From Bacilli bacterium (GTDB taxonomy: Bacteria; Bacillota_I; Bacilli_A; RFN20; CAG-826), in NCBI GenBank assembly GCA_017468925.1, contig JAFUHI010000015.1, forward strand, positions 62,001 to 126,000: a stretch of DNA of 64,000 bases. The letters are read 5' to 3'. Below the pieces are notes generated by a model that was not told the origin of the DNA, searched no databases, and saw only the letters and a list, made by a program, of their open reading frames with translations. Every line of letters begins with the position of its first letter. Positions within the stretch are counted from its first letter, which is position 1. Both the position numbers and the translations under genes were made by a program. Below are positions 8,363 through 16,658 of the stretch, in pieces.

Positions 8363-9025
8363 TTACTTCTTTTCTCCTAAGGCTTTGAGTTGATCACGAA
8401 TCTCAGTCAAAACATCGAGTTCGGTTGGAGCTGGAGCAGCTGGAGCTTCTTCAACTGGTCTCTCTTCTGGATGTTTCTTGTAGTATTCTTCTTGAGCCTT
8501 GGCTTTCATTTCCTCGTTCTTTCTCGAAACAGTATTGACAACCTTAACGATGATGAAGAGGACGATAGCGATGATCAAGAATGAGATCAAAGCGGTAAGG
8601 AATGCACCCCAGTCAATGACGGCAGCGCCATTGAATGAATAGGTTGTGCCATGAAGTGTGTATTTTCCCAAAAGGGCTGTTTGCCATTGGACGAATGTTG
8701 CAGAATCCTTGTCGATTACTACATCTTGGCTTTTTGCGAAATCAATTGTTTTCTGGGCCAATTCGGTGGCATCAAATTGTTGACCAACAGGTCCTTGCTG
8801 AGCAGCATTTCCAGGAGCGGCTGGAAGGACAGTGATGAGTCCTTTTAAGCCACCAGGAACTCCCCAGGTAGCAACACTTAACAAAATGTTGACAACGGCA
8901 TTGACTATCGCTGAGAAAGCACCACCGATAACAACACCAACAGCAAGCATGAACGCATTGCCTTTGTTAATGAACTCTTTAAATTCTTTCCAGAGTCCCT
9001 TTACTTTTCCATTTTTCTTTGCCAT
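8363..9025 (-). CDS. mscL: large-conductance mechanosensitive channel, enlarged loop
   Basis: 220 residues versus about 130-150 for typical MscL. The N-terminal helix and TM1 are clear (KGLWKEFKEFINKGNAFML, then AVGVVIGGAFSAIVNAVV). TM2 begins VIDWGAFLTALISFLII and runs into IVKVVNTVSR. The C-terminus has the predicted pentameric bundle helix (VLTEIRDQLKAL). The extra length is mainly the extracellular loop between TM1 and TM2, about 80 residues rich in Gln and Ala, plus an acidic Pro/Ala linker before the bundle. MscL opens under membrane tension to release solutes during hypo-osmotic shock. A GGGAGGT Shine-Dalgarno supports the start. Confidence 0.92.
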   Translation of the reverse strand: MAKKNGKVKGLWKEFKEFINKGNAFMLAVGVVIGGAFSAIVNAVVNILLSVATWGVPGGLKGLITVLPAAPGNAAQQGPVGQQFDATELAQKTIDFAKSQDVVIDKDSATFVQWQTALLGKYTLHGTTYSFNGAAVIDWGAFLTALISFLIIAIVLFIIVKVVNTVSRKNEEMKAKAQEEYYKKHPEERPVEEAPAAPAPTELDVLTEIRDQLKALGEKK

Positions 9026-9102
9026 AAAATACCTCCCAGTATTTAGCTACAACTATTTTAACGATTTATATTCGTTAGTGAATATCAAATTTATTGTTTA
9101 AA

Positions 9103-9858
9103 TCAAAATTCGTAGGCAAAAACAATCTCTTGTCCTTCTTTCCCAAATATCTCATCTGTTTCAAAGTCGAATGCAATATTATCGGTTGTTGGCGTATATG
9201 TTCCTGAGGCGTTGCCTTCTCCAAAAAAAATGAAAGTTCTGTTTTCACCGAATGTAAGAGTATAGCTTTTGTTATTAACTTCTGTTTCCCACTCCAACGG
9301 TTTCGTTTGATGGTAATTCTTCGGCGTTATTTCAATATGGTTTTCGTCATTGATGAATTTCGTCATTTCAAATAATCTTGCGTCTAAATGTTCCTGAGGG
9401 ATTGGCGATGATATTAATAAAATTGATTTGTCGTCCCATTCGTCCGATCCCGTTTCGTTAATGCAGTTATATAGTTCAAGTCTGTCTTTGTAGTAACCAC
9501 CTCCGCTTTTTTTCACTCTTCTTTTTGAAAAACGCAAAAGAGCGGCCTTTCCTGTATTTTTATTTTTATAGTCTTTTTCATCTATCAAAACAGATACTTC
9601 AGATGGTGAACGCAGGCTTTCTGGCTGGCACATAAACACCTCGGCTCGCCTATATTCTCCGTCTATCAATATATTCGCGCTTCCAAATTGACCGAATCTT
9701 CCTTGTGTTTCGTAGACAAATAAACTTTTGTCATCCTGCCATATTCTAAATTTCTCAAAAAAACTAGCCTCATCAGGCCATGTATCAGAAAAGCATGAAG
9801 GCAACAAAACAAAGACTGCAATAAAACTAAAGGTTATTGTTTTATTTTTATTGCGCAT
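9103..9858 (-). CDS. lipoprotein of unknown function
   Basis: 251 residues from the ATG at 9858. This start is chosen because it is followed at once by a lipoprotein signal peptide (MRNKNKTITFSFIAVFVLLP, lipobox LPSC) and preceded by GGGGGA at a suitable distance. An in-frame ATG at 9930 would add 24 charged residues before the signal and is unlikely. The mature part is about 225 residues, rich in beta-strand-like alternation and aromatic residues, with a C-terminal stretch (GTYTPTTDNIAFDFET) recalling small secreted lipocalin-like or META-type domains. I do not recognise a family. Confidence 0.7.
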   Translation of the reverse strand: MRNKNKTITFSFIAVFVLLPSCFSDTWPDEASFFEKFRIWQDDKSLFVYETQGRFGQFGSANILIDGEYRRAEVFMCQPESLRSPSEVSVLIDEKDYKNKNTGKAALLRFSKRRVKKSGGGYYKDRLELYNCINETGSDEWDDKSILLISSPIPQEHLDARLFEMTKFINDENHIEITPKNYHQTKPLEWETEVNNKSYTLTFGENRTFIFFGEGNASGTYTPTTDNIAFDFETDEIFGKEGQEIVFAYEF

Positions 9859-10546
9859 CGACGATATATCCCCCAAATAAAATTCTTGTTGGCGTTTTTT
9901 TTCATCGGAGTCAATGATTTCGTAAGCCAAGCAAAATCAAAAGGCAATTAATAAAAAAATACATTGGTTTTTAAAAAACGCGCGAGCGGTATTGATAACT
10001 TTTTTCTCATCGTAATTATTTTATCGTTTTAACAACTTGATGTATATATTAGTAGAAAAAATAAATAAGAAAGCGTGAATCTTAAACCAAATTTTGTAAT
10101 TTAATTTAAAATAAAGCAACCGCTACTTTTAAAATGTCTTAATTAATTGCTGCATCATTTATCGCGAGCATTCATTCAAATGTATTCAAAATATTTTGTA
10201 AAGATTGTAAAGATTTTATTTTTATGATGCTGACAAAAGAATTGGTAAAATTTTATACACAGTATAGCAGTGAGAAATTATGATTTGACTATTTTTGTAA
10301 ATATACTTGTATCGATAAAATCGAATAAAATTAGATGTCTCATCTTTACATTTTTTTGCTCATTTATTTTTGGTGATTTTTTCCGTGGGCATATCGATTT
10401 GCATTTTCTAATAACTACATTATTATTTTTAGCACTAGACAAGGAAGCACCACTTTATCCTTGGCTTAAATTCATTGGTCGAGGGCATCAGTATTTTGAA
10501 GCCCCAAAAACCAGCAAAAACATCATCAGAAAAAGGAGAGAGAAAA
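9859..10546. other. AT-rich intergenic region and nrdD leader
   Basis: 688 bases with no convincing gene. A 101-codon reading frame opened by GTG at 10270 is rejected: it has no Shine-Dalgarno and overlaps the start of nrdD. Visible marks are a perfect CAAAATATTTTG palindrome (10187-10198), a TATAC-ACA-GTATA inverted repeat (10254-10266), and two small hairpins in the last 120 bases (CAAGG...CCTTG near 10440-10463; GGGC 10483-10486 / GCCC 10501-10504). The palindrome weakly resembles an NrdR box, but no second box sits at the usual ~31-bp spacing. Confidence 0.4.
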
Positions 10547-12931
10547 ATGAATCTGAGAGTCAAAAAAAGAGATGATTCAATCGTTGAATTCGACATCAAA
10601 AAGATTGAATCCGCGATCAGCAGAGCATTCGTCGCTGAGCACAAAGAAGTAGCCGATAGCGTTGTTGAGTTATTGGCAATAAGAGTCACAGCAGACTTTA
10701 ACAGCAAAATCGTTGACGGAATCGTGTCAGTCGAGGACGTCCAAGACAGTGTTGAAATCGTTTTAATTCAAGCTGGATATGTCGATGTAGCCAGAAGCTA
10801 TATGGACTATAGAAAAAAGCATGAAACGATGAGAGATATAAAGAAAACGGAACTTGATTACGCCTCCGTCGTTGATAGTTATTTGAAAATAGCCGACTGG
10901 CGTGTAAAAGAAAACTCCACAGTAACTTATTCGGTCGGTGGATTAATCCTTTCCAATAGCGGTGCGGTCACTGCAAACTATTGGCTTTCTCAAGTCTATG
11001 ATAAGGAAATAGCAGACGCGCATAGAAACGCGGATATGCACATACATGACCTTTCAATGCTTACAGGCTATTGCGCCGGGTGGTCATTAAAACAATTAAT
11101 TCAGCAGGGATTGGGCGGGGTTAATGGCAAAATCACTTCTTCTCCAGCCAGACACCTTATGACACTTTGCAACCAAATGGTTAACTTCCTTGGAATCATG
11201 CAAAATGAATGGGCTGGCGCTCAAGCTTTCTCTTCGTTTGATACATATTTAGCCCCATTCGTCAAAGTCGATAACCTTGAATACAAACAGGTCAAACAAT
11301 GCATCCAATCATTCATCTATGGCGTTAATACCCCATCGAGATGGGGAACCCAGGCTCCATTCACCAACGTCACATTAGACTGGACCGTTCCAGATGATAT
11401 GGCTGAGCTCAACTGCTTAGTTGGCGGAAAAGAGATGGATTTCAAATATAAGGACTGTGTCAAAGAAATGGCAATGGTCAACAAAGCTTTCATCGAAGTC
11501 ATGATCGAAGGCGATGCCAACGGACGCGGATTCCAATATCCTATCCCAACATATTCAATCACCAAGAATTTCGATTGGTCAGATACAGAGAACAATAGGC
11601 TCTTGTTCACAATGACCGCAAAATATGGAACCCCATATTTCTCCAACTATGTTAATAGCGATATGAAGCCAAGCGATGTCAGATCAATGTGCTGCCGTCT
11701 ACGTCTTGACTTACGTGAATTAAGAAAGAAATCAGGTGGTTTCTTCGGAAGCGGTGAATCCACTGGTTCTATTGGTGTTGTCACACTCAATATGCCTAGA
11801 CTCGCTTACCTTTCCACCGATGAGAAAGATTTCTACACAAGATTAGATAGGTTAATGGATATCGCCGCAAGATCTCTTGATATTAAGAGAAAGACGGTTA
11901 CAGCCCTTCTTGAAGCAGGATTATACCCATACACAAAACATTATCTTGGAACATTCAAGAACCACTTCTCCACAATCGGATTGGTTGGCATGAATGAAGC
12001 CTGCTTAAATGCTAGATGGATCAGAAAAGATCTCACCAACAAAGAGGCTCAGGATTTCACCGAAGAAGTCTTGAATCATATGAGAACAAGACTCTCTGAC
12101 TATCAAGAAAGATATGGGGACCTCTATAACTTAGAGGCTACACCTGCTGAATCAACAGCGTATCGTTTAGCAAAACACGATAGAAAGAGATATCCAGATA
12201 TCATTACCGCTGGAGAACCTGGAGCAGTTCCTTATTACACTAACTCCAGCCACTTACCGGTCGGATTCACCGATGATATCTTCGCTGCCCTTGATATCGA
12301 AGATAGATTCCAGACACTCTATACTTCCGGCACCGTCTTCCATACATTCCTTGGTCAAAGACTCCCATCTTGGGAATCTTGCATGAAATTAGTAAGGAAA
12401 ATCGCCAATAATTACAAGCTTCCTTATTACACCATGTCACCAACATATTCAGTATGTGCCGACCACGGTTATATTGCTGGAGAAACATGGAAATGCCCAG
12501 TATGTGGAAAAGAAACCGAAGTCTATAGCCGTATCACCGGTTACTATCGTCCAGTCAAGAACTGGAATGATGGAAAAGGCCAGGAATTCAAAGACCGCAG
12601 AACCTATGACATCAAGAGTCAACAGCTCGTCGAAGGAGAAAACGAGGAGCATTGCGAATGCGCTGAGCATGAACAAGTCACCCCTTCTCTAAAAGGCATA
12701 ACTCTATTCACATCACAGACTTGCCCAAATTGCAAAATGGCAAAGATGATGCTTGATAAAGAGGGGATCGCTTACGACAACCTTGATGCTTACGAGAATC
12801 AAGATATGGCGGTTGCCTTAGGCATAACCAACGCCCCAACGCTTATCGTTCCTAACGGCGATGGATATGATGTCTACGACAATGCCTCGAAGATCAAAGG
12901 GTTCATCGAAAAAAGCAAGACTGCTGCCTAA
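10547..12931 (+). CDS. nrdD: class III ribonucleotide reductase with fused C-terminal redoxin
   Basis: 794 residues from the ATG at 10547, preceded by AAAAGGAGAG; longer in-frame starts lack a Shine-Dalgarno. Residues 1-95 are an ATP-cone (MNLRVKKRDDSIVEFDIKKI). The catalytic barrel follows, with MCCRLRLD near the active-site cysteine. The zinc site is C-x2-HGY...CPVCG, and the glycyl-radical loop is RITGYYRP with Gly at about 665. After a linker containing HCECAEH, residues about 717-794 form a glutaredoxin/thioredoxin-like domain with CPNC (726-729) and the cis-Pro strand NAPTLIVP. The enzyme makes dNTPs anaerobically. Most class III enzymes use formate; some use thioredoxin. The fused redoxin and downstream trxB suggest the second type. 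Confidence 0.93.
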   Translation: MNLRVKKRDDSIVEFDIKKIESAISRAFVAEHKEVADSVVELLAIRVTADFNSKIVDGIVSVEDVQDSVEIVLIQAGYVDVARSYMDYRKKHETMRDIKKTELDYASVVDSYLKIADWRVKENSTVTYSVGGLILSNSGAVTANYWLSQVYDKEIADAHRNADMHIHDLSMLTGYCAGWSLKQLIQQGLGGVNGKITSSPARHLMTLCNQMVNFLGIMQNEWAGAQAFSSFDTYLAPFVKVDNLEYKQVKQCIQSFIYGVNTPSRWGTQAPFTNVTLDWTVPDDMAELNCLVGGKEMDFKYKDCVKEMAMVNKAFIEVMIEGDANGRGFQYPIPTYSITKNFDWSDTENNRLLFTMTAKYGTPYFSNYVNSDMKPSDVRSMCCRLRLDLRELRKKSGGFFGSGESTGSIGVVTLNMPRLAYLSTDEKDFYTRLDRLMDIAARSLDIKRKTVTALLEAGLYPYTKHYLGTFKNHFSTIGLVGMNEACLNARWIRKDLTNKEAQDFTEEVLNHMRTRLSDYQERYGDLYNLEATPAESTAYRLAKHDRKRYPDIITAGEPGAVPYYTNSSHLPVGFTDDIFAALDIEDRFQTLYTSGTVFHTFLGQRLPSWESCMKLVRKIANNYKLPYYTMSPTYSVCADHGYIAGETWKCPVCGKETEVYSRITGYYRPVKNWNDGKGQEFKDRRTYDIKSQQLVEGENEEHCECAEHEQVTPSLKGITLFTSQTCPNCKMAKMMLDKEGIAYDNLDAYENQDMAVALGITNAPTLIVPNGDGYDVYDNASKIKGFIEKSKTAA

Positions 12932-12942
12932 AATAAATGCTT

Positions 12943-12968
12943 AATGCGGGGCGTTGCCTCGCATTTTG
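12943..12968 (+). terminator. intercistronic hairpin between nrdD and trxB
   Basis: Stem AATGCGGGGC (12943-12952) / GCCTCGCATT (12956-12965) with one G-T pair and a GTT loop, followed by only a short T-run. It looks like a partial terminator or mRNA-stabilising hairpin that lowers trxB expression relative to nrdD. Confidence 0.5.
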
Positions 12969-12986
12969 CTAAAAAGGAGAAACATT

Positions 12987-13910
12987 ATGCTAGATATAAT
13001 CGTTATAGGTGGCGGCCCAGCAGGACTAACAAGCGCTATATATGCTAGACGTGCTGGATTAAGCGTTTTGGTCATTGAAAAAGAACATTTCGGTGGCCAA
13101 ATTTCCGATTCTCCAAAAGTATCAAATTACCCAGGCTTTAAAACCATCAGTGGACTTGAACTAAGCAACAATATGTTTGATCAAGCAATGGAGCTTGGAG
13201 CAGAGTTTGAAATGGATACTGTCACATCTATTTCGAAAGAAAATGATGTTTTCACCGTAAAAACAGAATATGGCCAGTTCCAATCTCTATCGGTCATAAT
13301 CGCTGCGGGCGTCAAGCATAGAAAACTCAACGCAATGAATGAAGATAGGCTTCTAGGCAAAGGCGTATCTTACTGCGCCGTATGCGATGGAGACTTCTAT
13401 CGTGGGAAAAACACAATTGTTATTGGGGACGCGAATAGTGCGCTTCAATACGCTTTGATGCTTTCTTCCATTTGTCCAAACGTCACCATTTGCACCTTAT
13501 TTGATAAATTCTTCGCAGAAGATATGCTTGTCCAAGCGCTTGTGGCTACACCGAATATAGAAATTGTCCATAATGTGTCTGCCATATCATTCAATGGTGA
13601 GACCAAACTAGAGACAGTGACATTCGAGCACACAGTAACAAAAGAAATAATAACCGTGTGCGGAGATGCTGCTTTCATCGCTATCGGTCAAGTCCCAGAC
13701 AACGAAAAATATGTCCCTTATGTCAATTTGGAAAAGGGCTTTATAACTACAGATGGCGATATGGCCACAATGACACCTGGATTATTTGCCGCAGGCGATT
13801 GCAGATATAAAAAAGTTAAGCAAGTCGCTACAGCTATAAATGATGGTGCTATCGCCGAGCAATCTGCTCAAAATTATTTAATTTCACTTAAAAATCGCAG
13901 CAATTCCTAG
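12987..13910 (+). CDS. trxB: thioredoxin reductase
   Basis: 307 residues from the ATG at 12987, preceded by AAAAAGGAG. The FAD-binding motif GGGPAGLTSAIYARRAGL lies at the N-terminus. The redox-active pair is in SYCAVCDGDFYRGK, and the second FAD motif is PGLFAAGDCRYKKVKQVATA. The enzyme passes NADPH electrons to thioredoxin-like proteins. The gene directly follows nrdD, whose C-terminal domain is itself a redoxin, so that domain is the probable substrate. The residues after the NADPH motif region are somewhat divergent (GDANSALQYA replaces the usual GxGxSA), so cofactor preference is uncertain. Its last 4 nt overlap the convergent nrdG. Confidence 0.9.
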   Translation: MLDIIVIGGGPAGLTSAIYARRAGLSVLVIEKEHFGGQISDSPKVSNYPGFKTISGLELSNNMFDQAMELGAEFEMDTVTSISKENDVFTVKTEYGQFQSLSVIIAAGVKHRKLNAMNEDRLLGKGVSYCAVCDGDFYRGKNTIVIGDANSALQYALMLSSICPNVTICTLFDKFFAEDMLVQALVATPNIEIVHNVSAISFNGETKLETVTFEHTVTKEIITVCGDAAFIAIGQVPDNEKYVPYVNLEKGFITTDGDMATMTPGLFAAGDCRYKKVKQVATAINDGAIAEQSAQNYLISLKNRSNS

Positions 13911-14602
13911 TCGTAATTGCGTAATTCGACTTTATCTACGTATTTCTCAAGAATGGCCTTGAATCTCAAGGCTTTTTCTTTTGGAACCTCGTGAAGCCCT
14001 CTAGAAATGCAATATTCTGAATCAGTGAATTTCTGGAGGAAACATTTCTTTGCCCCTTTTATGAATTGGCCAAGCTTCTCTATGTCTTCTTCGGTATGGT
14101 GTTCATCGATTATGGTTGTTCTGAATTCATAACCGATGCCAGAATCAATCAAGAATCTAACCGTTTCTTCTATCGGCGTCATATCAACTTCCTTAAGCCC
14201 AGTGGTCAAAGGATATTTTTCTGGGCAATTTTTAATATCCATTGCAACATAATCAATCAGACCTTGTTTGAACGCTTCTTTAATGACCTCTGGTTTGGAG
14301 CCATTTGAATCTAGCTTAATCAAATAACCAAGCGATTTAATATCCTTCATTTTATCCAAAAGGTCATTCATTAAAGTCGGCTCCCCACCGGTGATGCAAA
14401 CCGCATCCAATATCCCTTGTCTTTTTTTAAGGTATTCCATGATGCTTTCCCATTTGAATTTAGGACAAGAAGCAGGGTTTAGAACAAGGGAGGAATTGTG
14501 GCAAAATGGGCAACGGAAGTTGCAGCCAGCAAAAAACAAGGTCGTAGTGACATTATCATCGAAATCAACGAGACTTAGTTTTTCCCAGCCAGAAAAATCC
14601 AT
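13907..14602 (-). CDS. nrdG: anaerobic ribonucleotide reductase activating radical-SAM protein
   Basis: 231 residues. The radical-SAM cluster motif is CNFRCPFCHN (C-x3-C-x2-C) and is followed by the SAM-binding VCITGGEPTL. The N-terminus FSGWEKLSLVDFDDNVTTTL matches the longer NrdG-type activases. The enzyme uses a 4Fe-4S cluster and S-adenosylmethionine to form the glycyl radical on NrdD, which is encoded convergently next door. The start directly abuts the stop of the IscA/HesB-like gene upstream (14602/14603), indicating one operon. An activase of another glycyl-radical enzyme is possible but less likely given the context. Confidence 0.88.
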   Translation of the reverse strand: MDFSGWEKLSLVDFDDNVTTTLFFAGCNFRCPFCHNSSLVLNPASCPKFKWESIMEYLKKRQGILDAVCITGGEPTLMNDLLDKMKDIKSLGYLIKLDSNGSKPEVIKEAFKQGLIDYVAMDIKNCPEKYPLTTGLKEVDMTPIEETVRFLIDSGIGYEFRTTIIDEHHTEEDIEKLGQFIKGAKKCFLQKFTDSEYCISRGLHEVPKEKALRFKAILEKYVDKVELRNYD

Positions 14603-14947
14603 TTATTTCCCTTCTTTGTGACAACTACAATCTTCATGATCGCAATCGCATTCCCCATCACATTCTTCATGGCAGCAATGACAATGGTCGCGCTCTTCTT
14701 GAATCAATACTTTTCCATCTTTCGCATCAAAGATTATGTTATCGAAAAGCGGTTCATCTTCTTCGCTAATGGCTATATCTAATCCATTTACTGTTATCAT
14801 CCTTAAAGAATCGTCATTCGTGACTTCTAAGGCAACTGATTTCCCATGACCGCATTTGGTTTCTTGGGTAAAAATCCTTATCGCTTTGGCGTTATGTTTC
14901 GCCACAACTTCTCTAAATAGAGCAACACAATTATCTGTAATCTTCAT
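14603..14947 (-). CDS. IscA/HesB-like protein with Cys/His-rich tail
   Basis: 114 residues. Residues 1-85 resemble the HesB/IscA fold (MKITDNCVALFREVV, AIRIFTQETKCGHGKSVALE), with one retained Cys in the first conserved position. Residues about 86-114 are a dense metal-binding tail with eight Cys and many His residues among acidic ones (for example DHCHCCHEECDGECDCDHE). IscA-type proteins carry or deliver iron or Fe-S clusters. The gene is fused in operon style to nrdG, whose product needs a 4Fe-4S cluster, so cluster supply to NrdG is a plausible role (inference). A TAATAT box lies 9 nt before the ATG. Confidence 0.7.
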   Translation of the reverse strand: MKITDNCVALFREVVAKHNAKAIRIFTQETKCGHGKSVALEVTNDDSLRMITVNGLDIAISEEDEPLFDNIIFDAKDGKVLIQEERDHCHCCHEECDGECDCDHEDCSCHKEGK

Positions 14948-14956
14948 AACGTATAA

Positions 14957-14980
14957 ATATTAACACCTTAAGGTGTGTTA
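14957..14980 (-). promoter_or_regulatory. promoter and palindromic operator of the hesB-like/nrdG operon
   Basis: A perfect 14-bp palindrome ACACCTTAAGGTGT (14963-14976) lies directly upstream of a TAATAT -10 box (14962-14957). TAACAC (14961-14966) and GTGTTA (14975-14980) form an alternative inverted repeat. The position suits repression or redox-dependent control; the regulator is unknown. Confidence 0.45.
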
Positions 14981-14994
14981 TTGCATCGAAATGC

Positions 14995-16068
14995 TTATAA
15001 AAGCATTATATTTCTAATTGCTTCTATCTCTTCTTCGGAGACACCGACTTCTTTAGTCAACCAATTTCTTGTGCTTCCCTCTAAAGTCATTTCTTCATCG
15101 GAGAAATTCATTGTGATGTAGGCCATTATCGATGAGGCTGCCGAAGAAGCGTTTGCAGGAGAAAACCCATCAACGTTACAAATCTTTGAGAAAAATGACA
15201 ACTCATAATCTTTTAATATCGTTTCAGCGTCCACACCCAAAAGAGATTGAAGAATGATAGCTAAGGTGCCTGTTCTATCTCTTCCGATAGCGCAGTGCAT
15301 ATATATCGGATAATTGCTTGGATCCGCGAAGACTTTAATCTCATTCCTAATGGTTTCGAGATTGTATTGATTTTTTATTCCTGATGATCCCTCAACATAA
15401 TAAACACCGGGGATATTTTGGTATTTGACTTCTCCTAGAGGAGAAACAGTGCCCGCTCCTCCTTCTCCGGTTGCGCGAAGGTCCAAATCTAAATTGATAT
15501 GGAGTTTATCAATCATGAATGATTTACTCTCTTCAGTGACATCATTTAGATGCGCCCCTCGATATATTTTACCTTGGGCAATCTTTTTGCCGCCGCTGCC
15601 TATTCTCCCACCTATGTCTCTTACATTAGAGACGCCAGGTATTTTAAAAGTTCTGGGATAATCGAGAGTTATAAGTTGTTCTACCTCGCCTTCTATAACG
15701 TTGTTATCACCATCATATTCGTCAACGCGCATAAAATACGAGGTATTGGAGAATAGATTATCAATTGAGGTGGTTGACTTTGTGGAGGTGTAGGCTTCCG
15801 CATCACTCATATCTTCTTTCAAAGAGAGATTTACCACTCTTTTAAGCACGCCATCTTTCTTATCGAATTTCAAAACAAAAGGTTCTGGATAACAATTATC
15901 AGACACACTTGGCGTGTACATTTCCGATGAGCCTGGCTCATAATTGTCCCAAAATCTCATCACCAAATCGTTAGCCAGAGAAACTTCAGTTTTTTTCATT
16001 TCTTTTGGTGTGCAGGACATAAGCAGGAAAACTAGCGGAAATATTACATTAAGTTTATTTATTTTCAT
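14995..16068 (-). CDS. lipoprotein PTP-type phosphatase
   Basis: 357 residues. It begins with a lipoprotein signal (lipobox LLMSC, about residue 19), then about 110 residues with a fibronectin-like pattern (NTSYFMRVDEYDGDNN), then a Y_phosphatase3-type domain. The domain starts PGVSNVRDIGGRIGSG, and its P-loop is HCAIGRDRTG with catalytic Cys259. It should therefore act outside the cell, attached to the membrane. Extracellular phosphatases of this kind can hydrolyse phosphoproteins, phosphoinositides or phytate-like substrates; which is unclear. It overlaps the SGNH hydrolase gene by 14 nt, has a GAGG Shine-Dalgarno inside that gene, and ends in a weak hairpin (14990-15007). Confidence 0.85.
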   Translation of the reverse strand: MKINKLNVIFPLVFLLMSCTPKEMKKTEVSLANDLVMRFWDNYEPGSSEMYTPSVSDNCYPEPFVLKFDKKDGVLKRVVNLSLKEDMSDAEAYTSTKSTTSIDNLFSNTSYFMRVDEYDGDNNVIEGEVEQLITLDYPRTFKIPGVSNVRDIGGRIGSGGKKIAQGKIYRGAHLNDVTEESKSFMIDKLHINLDLDLRATGEGGAGTVSPLGEVKYQNIPGVYYVEGSSGIKNQYNLETIRNEIKVFADPSNYPIYMHCAIGRDRTGTLAIILQSLLGVDAETILKDYELSFFSKICNVDGFSPANASSAASSIMAYITMNFSDEEMTLEGSTRNWLTKEVGVSEEEIEAIRNIMLL

Positions 16069-16657
16069 CCAAAGCCTCTATTAATTCTTTAGTGATAGCT
16101 TCCGCTAATGTTTTATATCCTTCCTGTTCGTAATGCGTTCCATCGGGATTTCTTAAATTTAATGGGGTTTTTGTGGAGATTTCATATAAATCCACAACAT
16201 TTATGCCGTTTTTTTCGGCTATTTCCTTTAAGGCCGAGTTCCTTTCTTTGATTTTTTTATCCCAGCGGGAATCAATCTTCTTGTTGCCTTTTAAATACAC
16301 GATCGTGCTTAATGCAATAACCATTTTTGCGGATTTATTTAGGAACTCTATGATGGGTTCAACACGCCTCTTGTACGAAGCGCCCTTCAAATGATATCCG
16401 TGAAGTCCGTTATTGAAATAAATCGCTTGGTATTTAGAATTCTTCACGAACTCAGTGACTAGTTTTTTATAAAGCGGACTGTCCAAGGCATATGATGAGG
16501 TCAATCTATCGACGTACGCTTTTCCTCTAAGTGACTCTTTGACAAATTCGTAAACACCAAAAGTAATTGAATCGCCAATCATCAAGACGCGAGGCAAATC
16601 ATTCTTATCCGCCTCATCACACCAGGAATTAATCCATTCAAATTGTTCCTTTTTCAT
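16055..16657 (-). CDS. SGNH/GDSL-family hydrolase
   Basis: 200 residues with the family blocks in order: block I MIGDSITFGV (nucleophile Ser), a Gly/Asn block around IYFNNGLHGYH, and block V DGTHYEQEGY with the Asp-x-x-His pair. Such enzymes remove acyl, often acetyl, groups from glycans or other esters. No signal peptide is present, so it acts in the cytosol. It follows the beta-mannosidase gene by one base and overlaps the next gene, so translation is coupled. A role in deacylating imported oligosaccharides is a reasonable inference from the neighbours. Confidence 0.85.
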   Translation of the reverse strand: MKKEQFEWINSWCDEADKNDLPRVLMIGDSITFGVYEFVKESLRGKAYVDRLTSSYALDSPLYKKLVTEFVKNSKYQAIYFNNGLHGYHLKGASYKRRVEPIIEFLNKSAKMVIALSTIVYLKGNKKIDSRWDKKIKERNSALKEIAEKNGINVVDLYEISTKTPLNLRNPDGTHYEQEGYKTLAEAITKELIEALDENK

Positions 16658-16658
16658 A

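Noticed and set aside
10187..10198. CAAAATATTTTG as an NrdR box for nrdD
   Set aside because: Only one copy, about 350 bp upstream, and the match to the consensus is weak; NrdR normally binds two boxes about 31 bp apart near the promoter.
10400..10546. riboswitch in the nrdD leader
   Set aside because: Only two small hairpins are visible; no conserved core of any riboswitch class could be recognised.
10270..10575. 101-codon plus-strand frame before nrdD
   Set aside because: GTG start without Shine-Dalgarno, AT-driven Phe/Ile/Leu composition, and overlap with the true nrdD start and its ribosome-binding site.
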